Part shown: piece after piece, positions 10,914-23,621 of the stretch
Numbering within the stretch: position 1 is the first letter of the stretch
How the letters are laid out: the number at the start of each line of letters is the position of its first letter
Program-made: the position numbers and the translations under genes
Notes under the pieces: generated by a model
What the model was told of the DNA's origin: nothing
What the model saw: only the letters and a program-made list of their open reading frames with translations
The model's database searches: none
Assembly (NCBI GenBank): GCA_029721515.1
Contig: CM056569.1
Span: 13,767,507 to 13,831,506, forward strand
Reading direction: 5' to 3'
DNA: 64,000 nt
Origin: Synanceia verrucosa
Taxonomy: Eukaryota > Chordata > Actinopteri > Perciformes > Synanceiidae

Positions 10914-12540
10914 GTCACATATGGTGGGCCTTTCTCCTGGCCAGTAGCTCATTACATTTCTCATTATGTCTTTACACACATTTGGCTGATCCTCCACACC
11001 TGTTGAGGTGTGATATACCGGCTCTGTTTACACCTGCTCCTCCTCCTCCTGTTCCTCCATCTCTCACCCTCCTGCACTCCATCTCACACTTCTCTTTCTA
11101 TCACTCCATCTGTCTACCTGTCTCCCTGCCCGCCTCATGTATCCGACGATGGAGACCACGCTGTTGCCAAGGCTACCGCAGCCATTGTGTACCCGGTTGC
11201 CAGGTGACTGGTCGCCGTGGCGATGATCAAGAATTCTGAAGCGCCGCTGCTGCCACTCCTCTTCTCCTCGATAAATAAATCTTCACCATTTTTCTCCTCC
11301 GTTGTCCTTCCCTCCCTCCTGTCGACACTGGTAGAAAGAAAGCACAGCGACCTTTAAGTGGAACTGAGCAACAATGGAGGGATGGGATGGATGATGGCTT
11401 GTTTGTTTTCATTTCCTATGTCCCTCTCTCCTTCTCTCTCTCGGTGCTCAACTCCATTTTTCTTTCCCCTTCATCCATTTAGTCTGAGGCTGTCCAGCCT
11501 GCCCAGTGTAATAATGAATTGTCTCTGCTTTCTTTCTCATTTCCCTCTCTACCCCGCTTGTTTGATCACCCCTCCTAATTCTCCATCTCACTCTTTCTCC
11601 ATCCTTGTGTTTCATTTCACCAAATAGCGCACCGTGAATGGCCCTCTCTCGGCTCTGTCCTCTTAGTCTTTGTTCATCCTGGCACTCTGGGTAATTCAAC
11701 CTTCTTCAATCTCCTACCTCCTCCTTTTCTCCTTCTGCCCCCCTCTCCTTCATTTTTACAGCACTAACCTTTTCTGCTCCCTTTGTCCTTTTCTCTCCTC
11801 ATCACTAGACAATTTTGTCAGGCTTGTAGTGACGCTCTAACCCTTTTAATATGCCCATTCTAATGTGCTAGTTAATTCCTGCTCCCCATCACAAAGAAAG
11901 ATGCGGGCAGATAAAATTGGCGTGCACTAGAGATTGAACATTATGTTTTCTAAAAGACATATTTTTGGGGGGCATTTCCATTTCCATTAGACTGTTTTTG
12001 GGCTGAATTTTCTCCAGTCTTCAGACCAAAAGGATAAAAGTATCCGCTTTTTTGCTCGAAGGATTTTATTTGGAGCTTGCCGAAGATGTGACGCTAACCT
12101 CTATAGCAAAGCAAAGATGATGTTGAAGAGGAGAAAAGGGAAAAGAAGACAAGTCCTCACATGTGGAAACTAATTAAACTGTGAACCATATCTCATTTTT
12201 CATCAAAAGGCCTGAATTGGTCCTCATCCAGCTTATGTGCTTGTTCAACCCAAGTGGGTGTCAGACAAAGAGACAAGGCTGATATACAGCAATACTTAAG
12301 ACATAAAGTAGAGGGTTTTCACCAGAGTACTGTGATCAGTGCTCTGCTGGGCCTAAACTGACCCCCCACTGGGCCATAGCATGAGGATTTATGCATTTTT
12401 AACATGTTTAAACATTGAGCAAACTACTTTAAGCAAGAGCTCAACCTCCGCTCCATTGCATTAGCATAAAATAGACAATACGTCAATAGTGAGCTCACTG
12501 ATCACTGTTAGTGCAGAAAACTATTCTCTGACTTCACCAT
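10912..12540. other. Unassigned sequence, pyrimidine-rich in part
   Basis: 11030-11130 and 11260-11770 are CT-rich on the plus strand. 11820-11930 is complex and non-repetitive (see findings). No coding exon recognised. Confidence 0.5.
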
Positions 12541-12544
12541 CCAG

Positions 12545-12605
12545 GAGACGGTTAGCTTAGCTTCACAAAAATAAAAACAGCAAACCTGTCTCTGTCCAAA
12601 TCACC
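12545..12605 (+). repeat. Short fragment of a dispersed fish repeat
   Basis: GGTTAGCTTAGCTTC followed by AACCTGTCTCTGTCCAAA resembles a repeat I recall as common in percomorph genomes. Class not known to me. Confidence 0.4.
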
Positions 12606-12677
12606 TTTTAAACACTATGTTTTTGAAGAGGTCGAAAAACAAACTGTAATATTGATGAGACCTGAGAAATCTGAGTA

Positions 12678-13203
12678 TCATTTCTTCATTAATTTTTCAA
12701 AATAAAACGAAACTAAGAAATGAAATAATGACTTGTTTTCTTAACATTTGTTCCCAAAACTGATTTTCTAAATTTGTGCACAAATGAAAAACAGAAAAAA
12801 AAACCAGATAATGAGCAATTGTAGCGTTTCATCCATTTCGCACATTTTCATTTGTCGCAAGTTACGTACTGCGGTCCAGTCAGCCGCCTCTCGCAACTTC
12901 CTGATCAAATGAGCTGCTCGTTCTTTTTGAGTGCGCGTATGATCGCATGTTTACGATGATCACTGTGAACTGGCTCTGAGGCAGACAGGAGCGTTTTTTT
13001 TTTGACAAAACTTTACTGATGACCGTCATTCATTAAACTCCTGGGATGAAGTAAAAGTCCCTGGCATCTTTTCTGTATTTTACAGAAAAAAACATGGCAT
13101 CAGCCATTTTTTTCATTTTAGTTTTGGGAACAAATATTGACAAAAGTTTTTCGTTCATTTTTTTAGTTTCGGTTTTGTTTTGAAAAATGAATGAACGAAT
13201 GAT
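12678..13203. mobile_element. Non-autonomous DNA transposon with long imperfect inverted repeats
   Basis: The arms at 12678-12774 and about 13118-13203 are inverted copies of roughly 90 bp. They share AATTTTTCAAAAT/ATTTTTCAAAACAAAAC, CGAAACTAA and TTTGTTCCCAAAACT words. The 340-bp centre is unrelated, CpG-containing sequence (around 12840-13000). No open frame, so a MITE or foldback-type element. The superfamily is not determined because no target duplication is visible. Confidence 0.7.
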
Positions 13204-13764
13204 CCATGTATTCTAAAAACTCCAGGTACGTGGCTGCTCCATGCTCCTTCAAATAGACGGGACACATAATGAACGTGGCTCTTTTTTTCCAACTGAAATC
13301 TCTGCATGAAAGTAAACAAGTGATTTCACCAAAATAACATTTCTTTAATTATGAAAACAGCAGAGCATGCAGATGGAGCTGTCCACAAAATGTACAGAAA
13401 CCCAAGTGTGTAATCTTTGGTGTGATTAAATGGACTGTTATTAGACAGTGCAGCAGATTTTATTGTGAAAGTAACCTTGCCTGCTCACCCATCCTCAGGA
13501 GTGCTCCCTCCATCCAGCTGGCTGAGTGAGCGTCGCAGTGTAAAGGGCAGGTGATTGCAGCTTCCTGTGCCTGCATGTCATGACGTGTGTGTGTGCGTGC
13601 AGCTTCATTGCGTGTGTGACCAGGCTTGTCCCCCCCGATGTGTCCCCGAGCTTAGCCTGACGCTCCATTGATTTGTATGGAAATACCGCCTGTTCACACA
13701 GCGGGTCGAACGCCCGCTCTCTCTCTCTGTCATCAGTGCCCAGCTGTGGGACGCTCTTTCATTT

Positions 13765-13768
<4 letters not shown>

Positions 13769-13809
<41 letters not shown>
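13769..13809 (+). repeat. (GT)n microsatellite
   Basis: GT array of about 20 units followed by a short (GA)n. Confidence 0.95.
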
Positions 13810-13818
<9 letters not shown>

Positions 13819-13955
13819 TTGAATGAAGGTTACAGTATGTGGCTGAAAGGCAGAGAACACAAGACTGTGTGAATGTCACGTGAGCTCATAGGATGTCTTG
13901 GCTGTCAGTGTTTCGGTATAAGTGTGTGAACTCCCATCAGTCTCTTGATGATATG

Positions 13956-13970
13956 ACACACACACACACA

Positions 13971-14029
<59 letters not shown>
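13956..14029 (+). repeat. (CA)n microsatellite
   Basis: CA array of about 37 units with one CGCG interruption. Opposite sense to the GT array 150 bp upstream. Confidence 0.95.
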
Positions 14030-14032
<3 letters not shown>

Positions 14033-14104
14033 GTGAGTCCATGGGTTGAAATATAACAACCAGAAGCACAATTCAACATGCTCCTATCAACATCACCCAT
14101 CCTT

Positions 14105-14237
14105 TTGTTTACCACCCATTCTTCCTCTTGTCCTCAGTCCTGCCCTTTATCCTTCTTCCTATCCTCTCTATCCTCCTGTCCTCCCTCCCCTTCTCCCACT
14201 CTCTTCCATTTCCCCCATCTTTTCTCCTTCCCCATTT
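14105..14237 (+). repeat. Polypyrimidine tract
   Basis: About 130 bases, mostly C and T on the plus strand, with TCCT/CCTC words. Confidence 0.8.
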
Positions 14238-14240
14238 CAT

Positions 14241-14830
14241 AGCGATGTAACGATGCATTGCTAGACAGTTAAAAATCAATACAAATGTGTGACGAATCAA
14301 ATCAGAGATGAAAAATGAATCACGATGGCCTTTTTAAACAGTGGAGGGTGTAATCTACTTTAGAGTTCACTTGATCATCGTCATACGTCACTGTCAGGTA
14401 TTCAGACAGAAGGAGAGACATTGAATGATGTTAAAACCGAGGATGCACGGACATGTTTCAAATTTGAAGTGATTTTTTTTGGGAGATTTGTATTATTCAT
14501 TTCATTATTTTGATTAATTTTGATTTGATTTTTGATGTTTTTATTTTTTTGTTGTTTACGATAAATGAAATTTGCACAGTTTACCCCACCTCAGAGAAAT
14601 AAAAAAAAGGATTTTCTTTAATTTATTAAAGATAAAAGATAACGCATTCATTGCAATTTCTTAAGTTACACCCGATCTCAGAAATGTGTTTTTCTAAGAA
14701 ATAATTAAAGGAATGTTTTTCAGTCAGAATTTGTCTGAGAGCTCATCATTCTGTTCGTGATAAAAGTGTATTGTTAACGCGGTATCAGAAATCATATTGA
14801 CCCGTGAGCTGAGCGTATCGCTACATCCCT
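14241..14830. mobile_element. hAT-type MITE (GATGTAACGATACA family)
   Basis: The left end AGCGATGTAACGATGCATT and the right end GCGTATCGCTACATCCCT form inverted repeats (GATGTARCGATRC). The interior is AT-rich with no open frame. AGGGATGTAACGATACA ends are typical of fish hAT MITEs as I recall. The 8-mers flanking the ends do not match clearly. Confidence 0.6.
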
Positions 14831-16517
14831 TCTGTTTCAGCATCTCCTCCATCTCCACCCTTCCTCCTCCGTCTCCCTCTGAACTCTGTTAATGTCACGA
14901 CCCTATTCTGTTCACGTGCTCATCACTAAATGACAAACCACAGACAGCTTCCGCCTCTTAAAGGCCATAGCGAGATGTGTGCAAATCTCTCTCTCAGCCC
15001 TTTTTACCACTCATACAATATGTGTTTTTGAGCCACCCTGGGCTTTGCTCTGTCTGAAACTACAAGGAATGGCACTATTCACAGCCAGAGAGGAGAGGAG
15101 GTATGTCGCGTTAAAACACTGGCATACCTGTGTGTGTTTTCCTCCTTTGTAGCGACGGCAGCCATCTCTAGCTTTAGATACAGTACATGTTGTAAACAGA
15201 ATGAAACGCCACCTAATCTCAGTATACACCTTTATATTTGTAGAATAAAGTTTACCCACCTTCAGAGGCCAACATAAATATTTATGAGATAAACTCCTCG
15301 TCTACTTCACAGTGAGTATCATCAGATGCCAGTTATGTGTTTTAAGGTGGGGGAAGAAGAAATTTGCATTTAATTTACATTGTTTGTTGTTAGCCTCATG
15401 ATGCCCACACTTTTCCATTTTCCACTACATCACTGATAACGTTTGTTTTTCTGTGGGCTGTCTTAAAAATGACAACATCTTTTCTTCGGTCCGTGTCCAC
15501 AATATTTCCATGAGCGCTTCATAACACTGATCAGGTCTCGCTGCTCCTCAGTAGGTAATCAGAGAGAAATGTTTCCAGTCATTCGCTGCTTTGAGGAAGA
15601 CGGACGTGCACAAAGTGTTTCTAGCTGTTCTTGGTCTCCAGCTGTGTTTTGTACAGATGCAACAGTTTGATTTGAATACACAACTACCCCTGCAGTTGTT
15701 AAAAGGCTGAGCTCTCCCAGCAATCAGAATCTCATAAGCCTCGCACAGGTTAGAAAGCTTTGATTAATTATGATATGAAAAGATGAGGTAATTATCTCCT
15801 GCAGGTGGCCTCGCCTCATGAAGTCACTGTGACATCACCACAAAAACAGACGTCCTTCAAATACCTTCTGCCGGCTGATTAACCAAACCACCTTTTCTGT
15901 GTTTTTCAGCTACAATCAGCCATATTTATGACTATGCATGAAGACGTTAGAGAGAGACTCAGTTTTATGGCTCAATTTTATGCTACTCCTCCTCTAGAAA
16001 CTGTGAAGTGTGCGCAATGGGATGAAGAATAAAGACAAATATGGCCCTACGTGGTGTGTGGTTGTGCGCTACGAAGGAATTGAACAGTCATAAATTTGGT
16101 TTATTGTGCCTTGTCGGCGTGTGTTTGTGTAAGCCTGAGTGGACTGGGTTTTTACTATCCTGCGACGCCAAAAAAATCCCCCCATGGGTATAGATAACCC
16201 TAAAAGAAGTCTCCTGAGAGTCGTTTGCCTCGTAGTTTATTAGAAAAGTGTCTCTTTTTAGGGTTGAGTGTACAGGTTAAGGGTGACGATACTCCTTACT
16301 AGTAAATTTAAATGCATGTTTGCTTTAGTTAAACAGAAACATGTGGAATTAGATAGAATATAATAAAAAAGTGAAATAGAAATGAGCGTGGCCTGTGCTG
16401 TGTGGTATTAGTTGGTCGTAGCTGGCAGCCATGCAGCTCAATAGAGGAATTAGGGTGATATTGGATATTGGATAGACTGCAACACATTACACCACTTCAC
16501 TGTCACGGACGGCCACT

Positions 16518-16521
<4 letters not shown>

Positions 16522-16557
<36 letters not shown>

Positions 16558-16558
16558 A
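16522..16558 (+). repeat. (CA)n microsatellite
   Basis: CA array with one TA interruption near its right end. Confidence 0.95.
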
Positions 16559-19500
16559 CCTTTTATGATATTTAGAGCTTGAAAGAAACGACAGATGAGG
16601 ACGCTGAAGGAAATGTTTTGTTTTTTTTGTTTTTTTTTTCGGGGAGATTTAGGGAAGGAAAGTGCACACCCGCACATTAAGCACCTTCTTTCCTTTATGC
16701 GAGCGCACATAAAGCTCTTTTATATCATTTTAGATAATTTCTCACTCGTACTGGCTCCAGATAAAGCATATTTCTCTCTTTTTTATCAGCTTTTTTTATC
16801 GCTCCATCCTCTTAACAAGCATTTTCCTGTCTCCTTTCGCTAAGTACTGTCTTTTCACAGCCTCTCTCTCTTTCTCTGTCAATCTTCCCATTTTGCCAGC
16901 TCTCATTCACAGTCCTCACAAGCTCTCTTGTTGTCTTTTCTTTCATCAACAGTCCAGTCCTCTCTCACCAGTTATGCACTTATAGGTTTTTGCATCACAG
17001 ACATGACATAGTATAGGTGTAACACACTATCTTGAATCAATCCTAACCTTTGGAGTGTATAATATGATCTTTGTGAAATTTTGATGTGTTTTTAATGCAT
17101 TCCTGCAGTTATCAGCGCCTGGGGAGGAATAATGTTGATTGAATTGTAATGTTTGAAATTGAATCTCTTCTATGTTTGTCTTCTCAGCCTTCCATCTGTC
17201 TCTGGAGACTTCTATCTCCTTTCTGTCTGGTTTATGCAGTGAATATTTACTCTCTGTGCCATCTTCACTCACCTTTCTGGAGGGTTGACTTCACATAACT
17301 GGTTCCATATAGATCCAACAATGGAATACTGTGTTACACTTTTCTTGCTTCTTATTTAATAGTAAAGGTTGCTAACTTTTAGCAGGTGGCAGATTATTAC
17401 AGCTGTAGATAATTAATATTATTCTGTAAGAAACTTCAAATACAGGACCATCCTGCAAAACCTGAGATTATGTTTCATGACAAAGTTGTTTTTCTTTCTT
17501 TTTTTTTTTTTCTTTACAGCCAGTGGCAATATTTCACTAAAATTCTTGCTTTAATCAAAATCTGCACATGGCACACTACGGTTAGAACAAAGAAAAACAA
17601 CTAACAATATTGAGAGAAAACTTGAAATACAAATATAATGAATTTTTGTCTACTAAAAAGAGTTAAAGAGATTAAATAGACTAAATGGGGCTGAAATAGC
17701 TTATTGAAGCTGACCGCTAGAAGAAGTGTTAAGGGGAAGTTACTCTGGAGTTAAACTTCATCTTAGTTCCCCAAACATTCCAGATGTTTGTATGCTTACA
17801 GATGCTTACAGGAACGCCCTAAGATCCTTGGTGTTTAGGGAAGATGTCTTCAAATGTTTATCATGGATGACCAAGTGAAATATTCCTTTAATGTCAACAA
17901 TCTGTAAAACTGGAATATATCCAAAAGATTTTATTAAAACAATAAAGCTGCTGAAAATGACTGATTTTGGACTTCTTCATGCAAGAAGAGAGATTGTGCT
18001 AAATTGGAAAAATGTTGAACCACCATCATTTTGAATCTGGAAGAAGGAGCTGATGACAGGACATGGACTGGAGATGTTGACATACTGTATATTGTTAAAG
18101 GTAAACAGAGTTTGTACATATTTGGGACCCAATAATGTCTTTCTTGACCAAGGATTTTTTTGCTGTCTATTGTAACTTATTTAGTCTGTGTGAATGTGTG
18201 ACTGTTTGAGGGGATATATATATATAGATGTATGAAAATGCTTGTACATTTCACATAAGTTTTGATTTCAAACTTCAGTAAAAATGGCTGTTTACCCTCT
18301 AATCATTCTGTTTCCTGCACAAACATACATGTTTGAATGTGGCCTTCACTTTCTTAAAGTTTATGCCAAGTCTCATCTAATAACATACCCTCCCTCTGCT
18401 TGCATCCTCAAGCTCTCCTCCTCTGTTTTTACTTCTTCCTTTATGTCTTATTCTTGTGTTTTCCACTCTTGTCCCTCTCTGATAATTAATATACTGACCT
18501 TCTTTCCAGCCCCCCCCCAAAAAAAAACTTTTCTCCATCTGAAGCAAAGGGAAGAAATGGGGCAGACGCTGCATACATTTACCGTACTAGCACACACCCA
18601 TAAATACACACACAGGAAATGACAGACAAGGGAAGCGTGGCCACCAGGGGATGAGGAGAGAGAGCTGACACCAATATGGTGCTCTGTTTGTCTGTTCATA
18701 CTGGTAAACACAACCTCATCTGGCTTTACCGCTGTTTTCACAGTGACACCCTGAGCGTAATTATGACACATTGTCCTGCTTCTTGCTATTTTTCTTCAGC
18801 AGCCACCACATGTGCTCACACACACAAATAACACACGGTCAGACGGTGTGGTAAATCTGTACACGGACACGCTTTGATAGGGATGCAACACACACAGACA
18901 CCTAAACAAACACACACATACACGGTGACTCACGCAAACACACAAAGGCGTGTCACACTTGTCTCGCATTGTGTTTGCTTACTGGCTTTGTTCCATCCAT
19001 CACGCCATGACAGCCAGTCGCTGTTGATTAGAGCCATGTCAGCCTCAACAGAGAAATCAATGGTGAAATATATAAATAAGAACGCAATTAAAGCTTTTGA
19101 GTGGAGGGGAGGCAACAAGTGGTCGGCTGAAGTGTGGCTTCCTGCCAGCAGAGGGAGCTGATGAGCTTCACTCAGTGGAGACAGAGAGAGGAGGGTGGTC
19201 TGAGGTTTCCTTTGTTAGCTCTCCATCATCCTCCCCATTTCTTCAACTACAACATGCGTGCATGACTGTAAGGAAATATGCTTGTATGGGCATCAGTTCA
19301 CCGGTGACCTCACCCTTGCAAACTATTCTCATGTGAACTTGAAAGTAGTTCAAGTGCGTCTGTTACAAAAAAACACATCCCCCGTTTCTCACCATCGATC
19401 ACTGCACTGAGCTCAGACACACAGCCGGCCCCTGGAGCCCCCAGCAGCGTCATTCAGAGGCCTGTCTGATCATGAATAAAAATGATTCATGTGTTTCGAG

Positions 19501-20057
19501 GTTGGTGAAAAGTGAAGCGTACGGCCTTGGAGCTCAGGAGAAGCCGGTGCCTTTTTTTCTAACTGAAGAAGAAGAAGAGAAAAAAGAGAGCAGAAATGTC
19601 AGGGAGAGAGCGCAAGGCACGCAGACAGTGCGGATATAAACCAAGAAATGCACAAATGAACGCAGGAAACTAAAAATAGTGTAAGAGACTCGCGAAGAGG
19701 CGGCTGGAGTGGCCTCAAATGGGGAGAAAAGAAAAGGAAAAAAGAGAGAAAATGCCGCCAGCTGTGACTGATTCCTCAGCAGAGGAGTTGAGTGGCATTT
19801 TTATGAAGAAAAGGCACGCAAAGCCAGGACTCCGAACTGCGCCTACTTCACGGCAGCCTGGCACACGCGCACACACGCTACCACTGCTCTGTGCGTGTGT
19901 GCTACTAGCAGCAGGAATGCACTCAAAAATGCTAATTGCATCTCCATAACCTGCATTAGTGTGAGTCTGTGTGTATTTTTTTTTTTCTTTTTTGCATCTG
20001 GCATTTCAAAGCTTCCTGTTTATAGCTCTGAACAAGTCACTTTTCATGTCAGAATGG

Positions 20058-20083
20058 ACACACACACACACACACACACACAC
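20058..20083 (+). repeat. (CA)n microsatellite
   Basis: Uninterrupted CA array. Confidence 0.95.
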
Positions 20084-20572
20084 TCGCAAAGTAACACCCC
20101 AGCGTGGTGTTGCTAATAGCACTAATTAATAGGCTAAATTCTGCTAATTGAACTCGCTTATGCCGAACCCCTCTCTTCCTCCACTCCTCTTTCATTTCCT
20201 CTCTGGACTTCAACACCATGCTGTTAGCTTTCATTTAAATTTGCATGGTGATTAGATTACAGTTCCATAGACTAATGCCATCTTCACTCTTTCATCATTA
20301 CTGTAAATAATTCCACACTAATCCCACAATCACCCATTTTTAACCTTCTCTCATTTTCAGCGTTTGCTGCCCCTATCTTTATGCTTCTGTATCACACACA
20401 CACACACATATTGCTTCTGTATGAAGCCTCAAGGTGGAGAGAGGGGCAGAAGAGGAAGAAGAAGAGGCAGTTTTCAGTTGAATGAGCAGAGTGTGGAGGA
20501 AAGAACTGGATCTGGGAAGGACAGCCATTAGCCATGCCAGCTGTTTCCCTTGCATATTAATACACAAGCAGG

Positions 20573-20601
<29 letters not shown>
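20573..20601 (+). repeat. (CA)n microsatellite
   Basis: Uninterrupted CA array. Confidence 0.95.
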
Positions 20602-20603
<2 letters not shown>

Positions 20604-21430
20604 AGGCTGGCAAACATGCAAACTCATACTGTGCAGACAAAACCTGGCGAGACAAGAAGAAATAAAATCTGACATGCTGTAGTCCACGTTTAACATCAAA
20701 GTCATGCGAGATATTTACAACAGAGAGCAGATTCGTGACATTGTATGTACGCAAACACAAGTGCAGAAATCTGAAATGCGTAACGGGGATAAAGGACGTG
20801 CATCAGATTTATAACAGATACGTCCATATTCCATTCCAACACACACACACACTATAAAGACCAGCCCAGGAGTGTGCATAAAAAAAACAGATGCGTGAGA
20901 TTTACAACGCCAAGACACACTGTTCACATTCATAACAGATACACAGACAGAGAGAAAGACATAGAGAGATATAGAGACACAGAGAGACGGGGAGGTGACC
21001 GTGAATGTGGCTCAAAGAATTCCCAGAGTGAACATTATATATTGAAAGGGGGATAAAGTGCAGAATTGCAGCTTCTCTTTTCCTAACTGTTGTATTTCCG
21101 CCAGAACGAGCAAACAATGTCACATCCCTGAAAGCTTTTTACAGTCTTATGTGCCATACACTGTACTAGTATGTATACTATGACATAGCAGGATATGTGA
21201 CATACAGTAACATGTATGAAAAGTCCATAGAGTGGTTTGTAAAAGCAAAACTGAATATCATAACCTCATGACTGTAAGATTTACTTTCTCTAATGATCAG
21301 GTATATGCTGTACAAAGCTGCTTCGACAATCAAGCCTCCTAACATGATGCTGAACATAATTGTGCAAGTTTGGATCTGTGTTGTCAAGAAACTGAATATG
21401 TCAAGTTTTTGATAACTTCATTATACTCTG

Positions 21431-21742
21431 AGCTAAAACAATTACACAATTAATTGATTAGTTGAACCATGGAAAATGATTTCCATCATTGATTAACTTA
21501 AGAGTGGTTTTATATAAAAATGTAAAGCATTGCTTTTTCCAGTTTTCAAAAGATGATTTTTGTTTTGTTGTCTAAGATAATAAAGTGAATATGTTTGTTT
21601 TGTTCTGGCGGTTGGAAAGAAAAGCATCACAGTGGGCTCTGAGATGGTGTGATCTGATATTTTATAGACCAAACAAATTCATTAATTATTGAAGACAATT
21701 ATAAGATGAATAAATGATGAGAAAATGGTTAGTTGCAGCCAT
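21431..21742. mobile_element. MITE of the GTTAGTTGCAGCC family
   Basis: The right end GGTTAGTTGCAGCC is the inverse of the common GGGCTGCAACTAAC terminus. The segment GATATTTTATAGACCAAACAA and the left part (GAGCTAAAACAATTA, TTAATTGATTAGTTGA) follow the order of an abundant fish MITE as I remember it. AT-rich, no coding capacity, diverged from consensus. Confidence 0.7.
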
Positions 21743-23621
21743 TTTTGAACAGACATGTTTCTCTGTTAGTGTGTTACAGATTGAAATGAATCATAAATGG
21801 CATTGCATACAATCATGGACATAAGAGAGGTGCATTTCATCCAATTTTCAAGGTACTTTTAATGTATTACTGTTTTTCTATTGATGCTTTGTGTACACTT
21901 TATTGATAGGCTGTGTATAAATAGTATAGAAAATTGGCCGATGCTATAGAGCAATATTAGTGTATCTGTGTGCCAGGTAATTCCAGTACAGAAAGGAAAT
22001 TTTGTAATTGTAATTTTTGAATTGTTATATACCCCATCCAGTTTGATAAAAAAGATTATCAGCTTATCTTCAGATGTTTTAAATCTCAAACGTTTATATT
22101 GGACGCAGAATTAAAAAGGCTGTAATTATTGTAACTGCCACATTATTTGCAGGTCTTTTTTGGCTTTATTAGATGGACAGGACCAGCAGAAAAGACTCAG
22201 CGCCACTATACCAGGTGAGCTAGCAGGCATCCCAGGCTGTTAACTTAAACATAATGTATGACACACTGGGACATATGGCTAAAGGGGACAAAAAAAGACA
22301 AATTCATATGCACTGTGGCGGATACTATACTGTAGAAATCCTCCTCATGCATTTCTCCTGCATCTATAATGCATTAGTACTTCAGACAATTCTTTCTTCA
22401 GCGCTGTACAGTGGAGGCAGCAGAGGCAGATAAGTATATTGAAATATAAAACTGAAGCTGCTTTCAGCCTCCTATCAGGCCATTCCTTGTGACTTGTGAC
22501 AGCTGAAAAGAGAGGAAAGCCTGTTTTTACCAGGAAATTGCTCAAGGGGATGGCACAAAAGTGCAGCATTAGTTCAGATATCATGTGGCAGATAGCATCA
22601 AGGTCTCAGAGACTGTGCACCCTAATGGCACAGATACCTGGGCAAAAACAAAAGAAAAACACCTGGATAAAAGAGGAAAAAATTGGGGGGAAGATAGACA
22701 GATAAATATGGAAAAATAATGTGTCATCTTACCTGAGACAACAAACAGACAGGCTTATGAAACAAAGGGCAAACAGAGTGACAGGAAGAGGGATTCAAAG
22801 GAACACATATTGGAAGACTGTTCTGAGACAGATGCATGCAAACATGCACACAAACGTGTACACACATGCTGCAGAAAGTAATAAGTGTTGTGACATAGAC
22901 ACTGAGACACAGAGACAGGGAGAGAGATGATGGTGACGTTAGTAGACACACACACACACACGTCTCTGGTGTTGCTTGACTTATGAAATCCTAACTGCAG
23001 CTCAACACCGCAATATTGTCTGAAAATGTCAAGGCTTCGACGGAAGCCCCACTGGGACAAAATGTACTGTCAACACACACAGGGCTCAATCTGTTCTCGC
23101 AAAGACATATGGCTCTCATTTATCACATTCTACTCTGAGACAAATTGTTTTCCCAAAACCTCGATGTGCGACACGGCAAGAATGGTAAAGATGAGGTAAA
23201 GAAGAAATGTCACAACAAGGGAAGGGGGAAGTGAGAGTGCGATTCTGCAGGACGGATACATCAAGCTATATGTGCTGAGCAGAGGAGGCTGGTCCACGAA
23301 GGCAGAAGGTCACAACAATCCCTTATTTCAATTTAGTGCACTTCATTTTTTCATGCTAATCTGGTATAGGTCAAAACGTAAAATGATGCTCCAACAAGCT
23401 CCCTGAAGAACCACAACGTAATATTGACATGGCGTTCATCAAGTGATGGTTTCTGAACTTGAGCGTGAACTGGTAGTAAATGGTGACAGTAGCAGCATAT
23501 ACACATTCAAACGCTCCAAAAATAGTTTACTGAGGCCTTATCAACAGAGTCCAAATTCCCTCTGTTCAGATTTACGTTTGCCTATTTATTATCATTATTA
23601 TTTGAATTCTGCAGTAACCAG
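21743..23621. other. Unassigned intergenic sequence
   Basis: No gene or clear element recognised. A short (CA)n lies at about 22947-22961. Confidence 0.45.

Larger units (their letters stand above)
14831..21430. other. Unassigned intergenic sequence with microsatellites
   Basis: No coding exon or clear mobile element recognised over 6.6 kb. Repeats noted separately at 16522, 20058 and 20573. Composition is complex at 15500-16050 and 20100-20300, where non-coding conserved sequence is possible. Confidence 0.45.
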
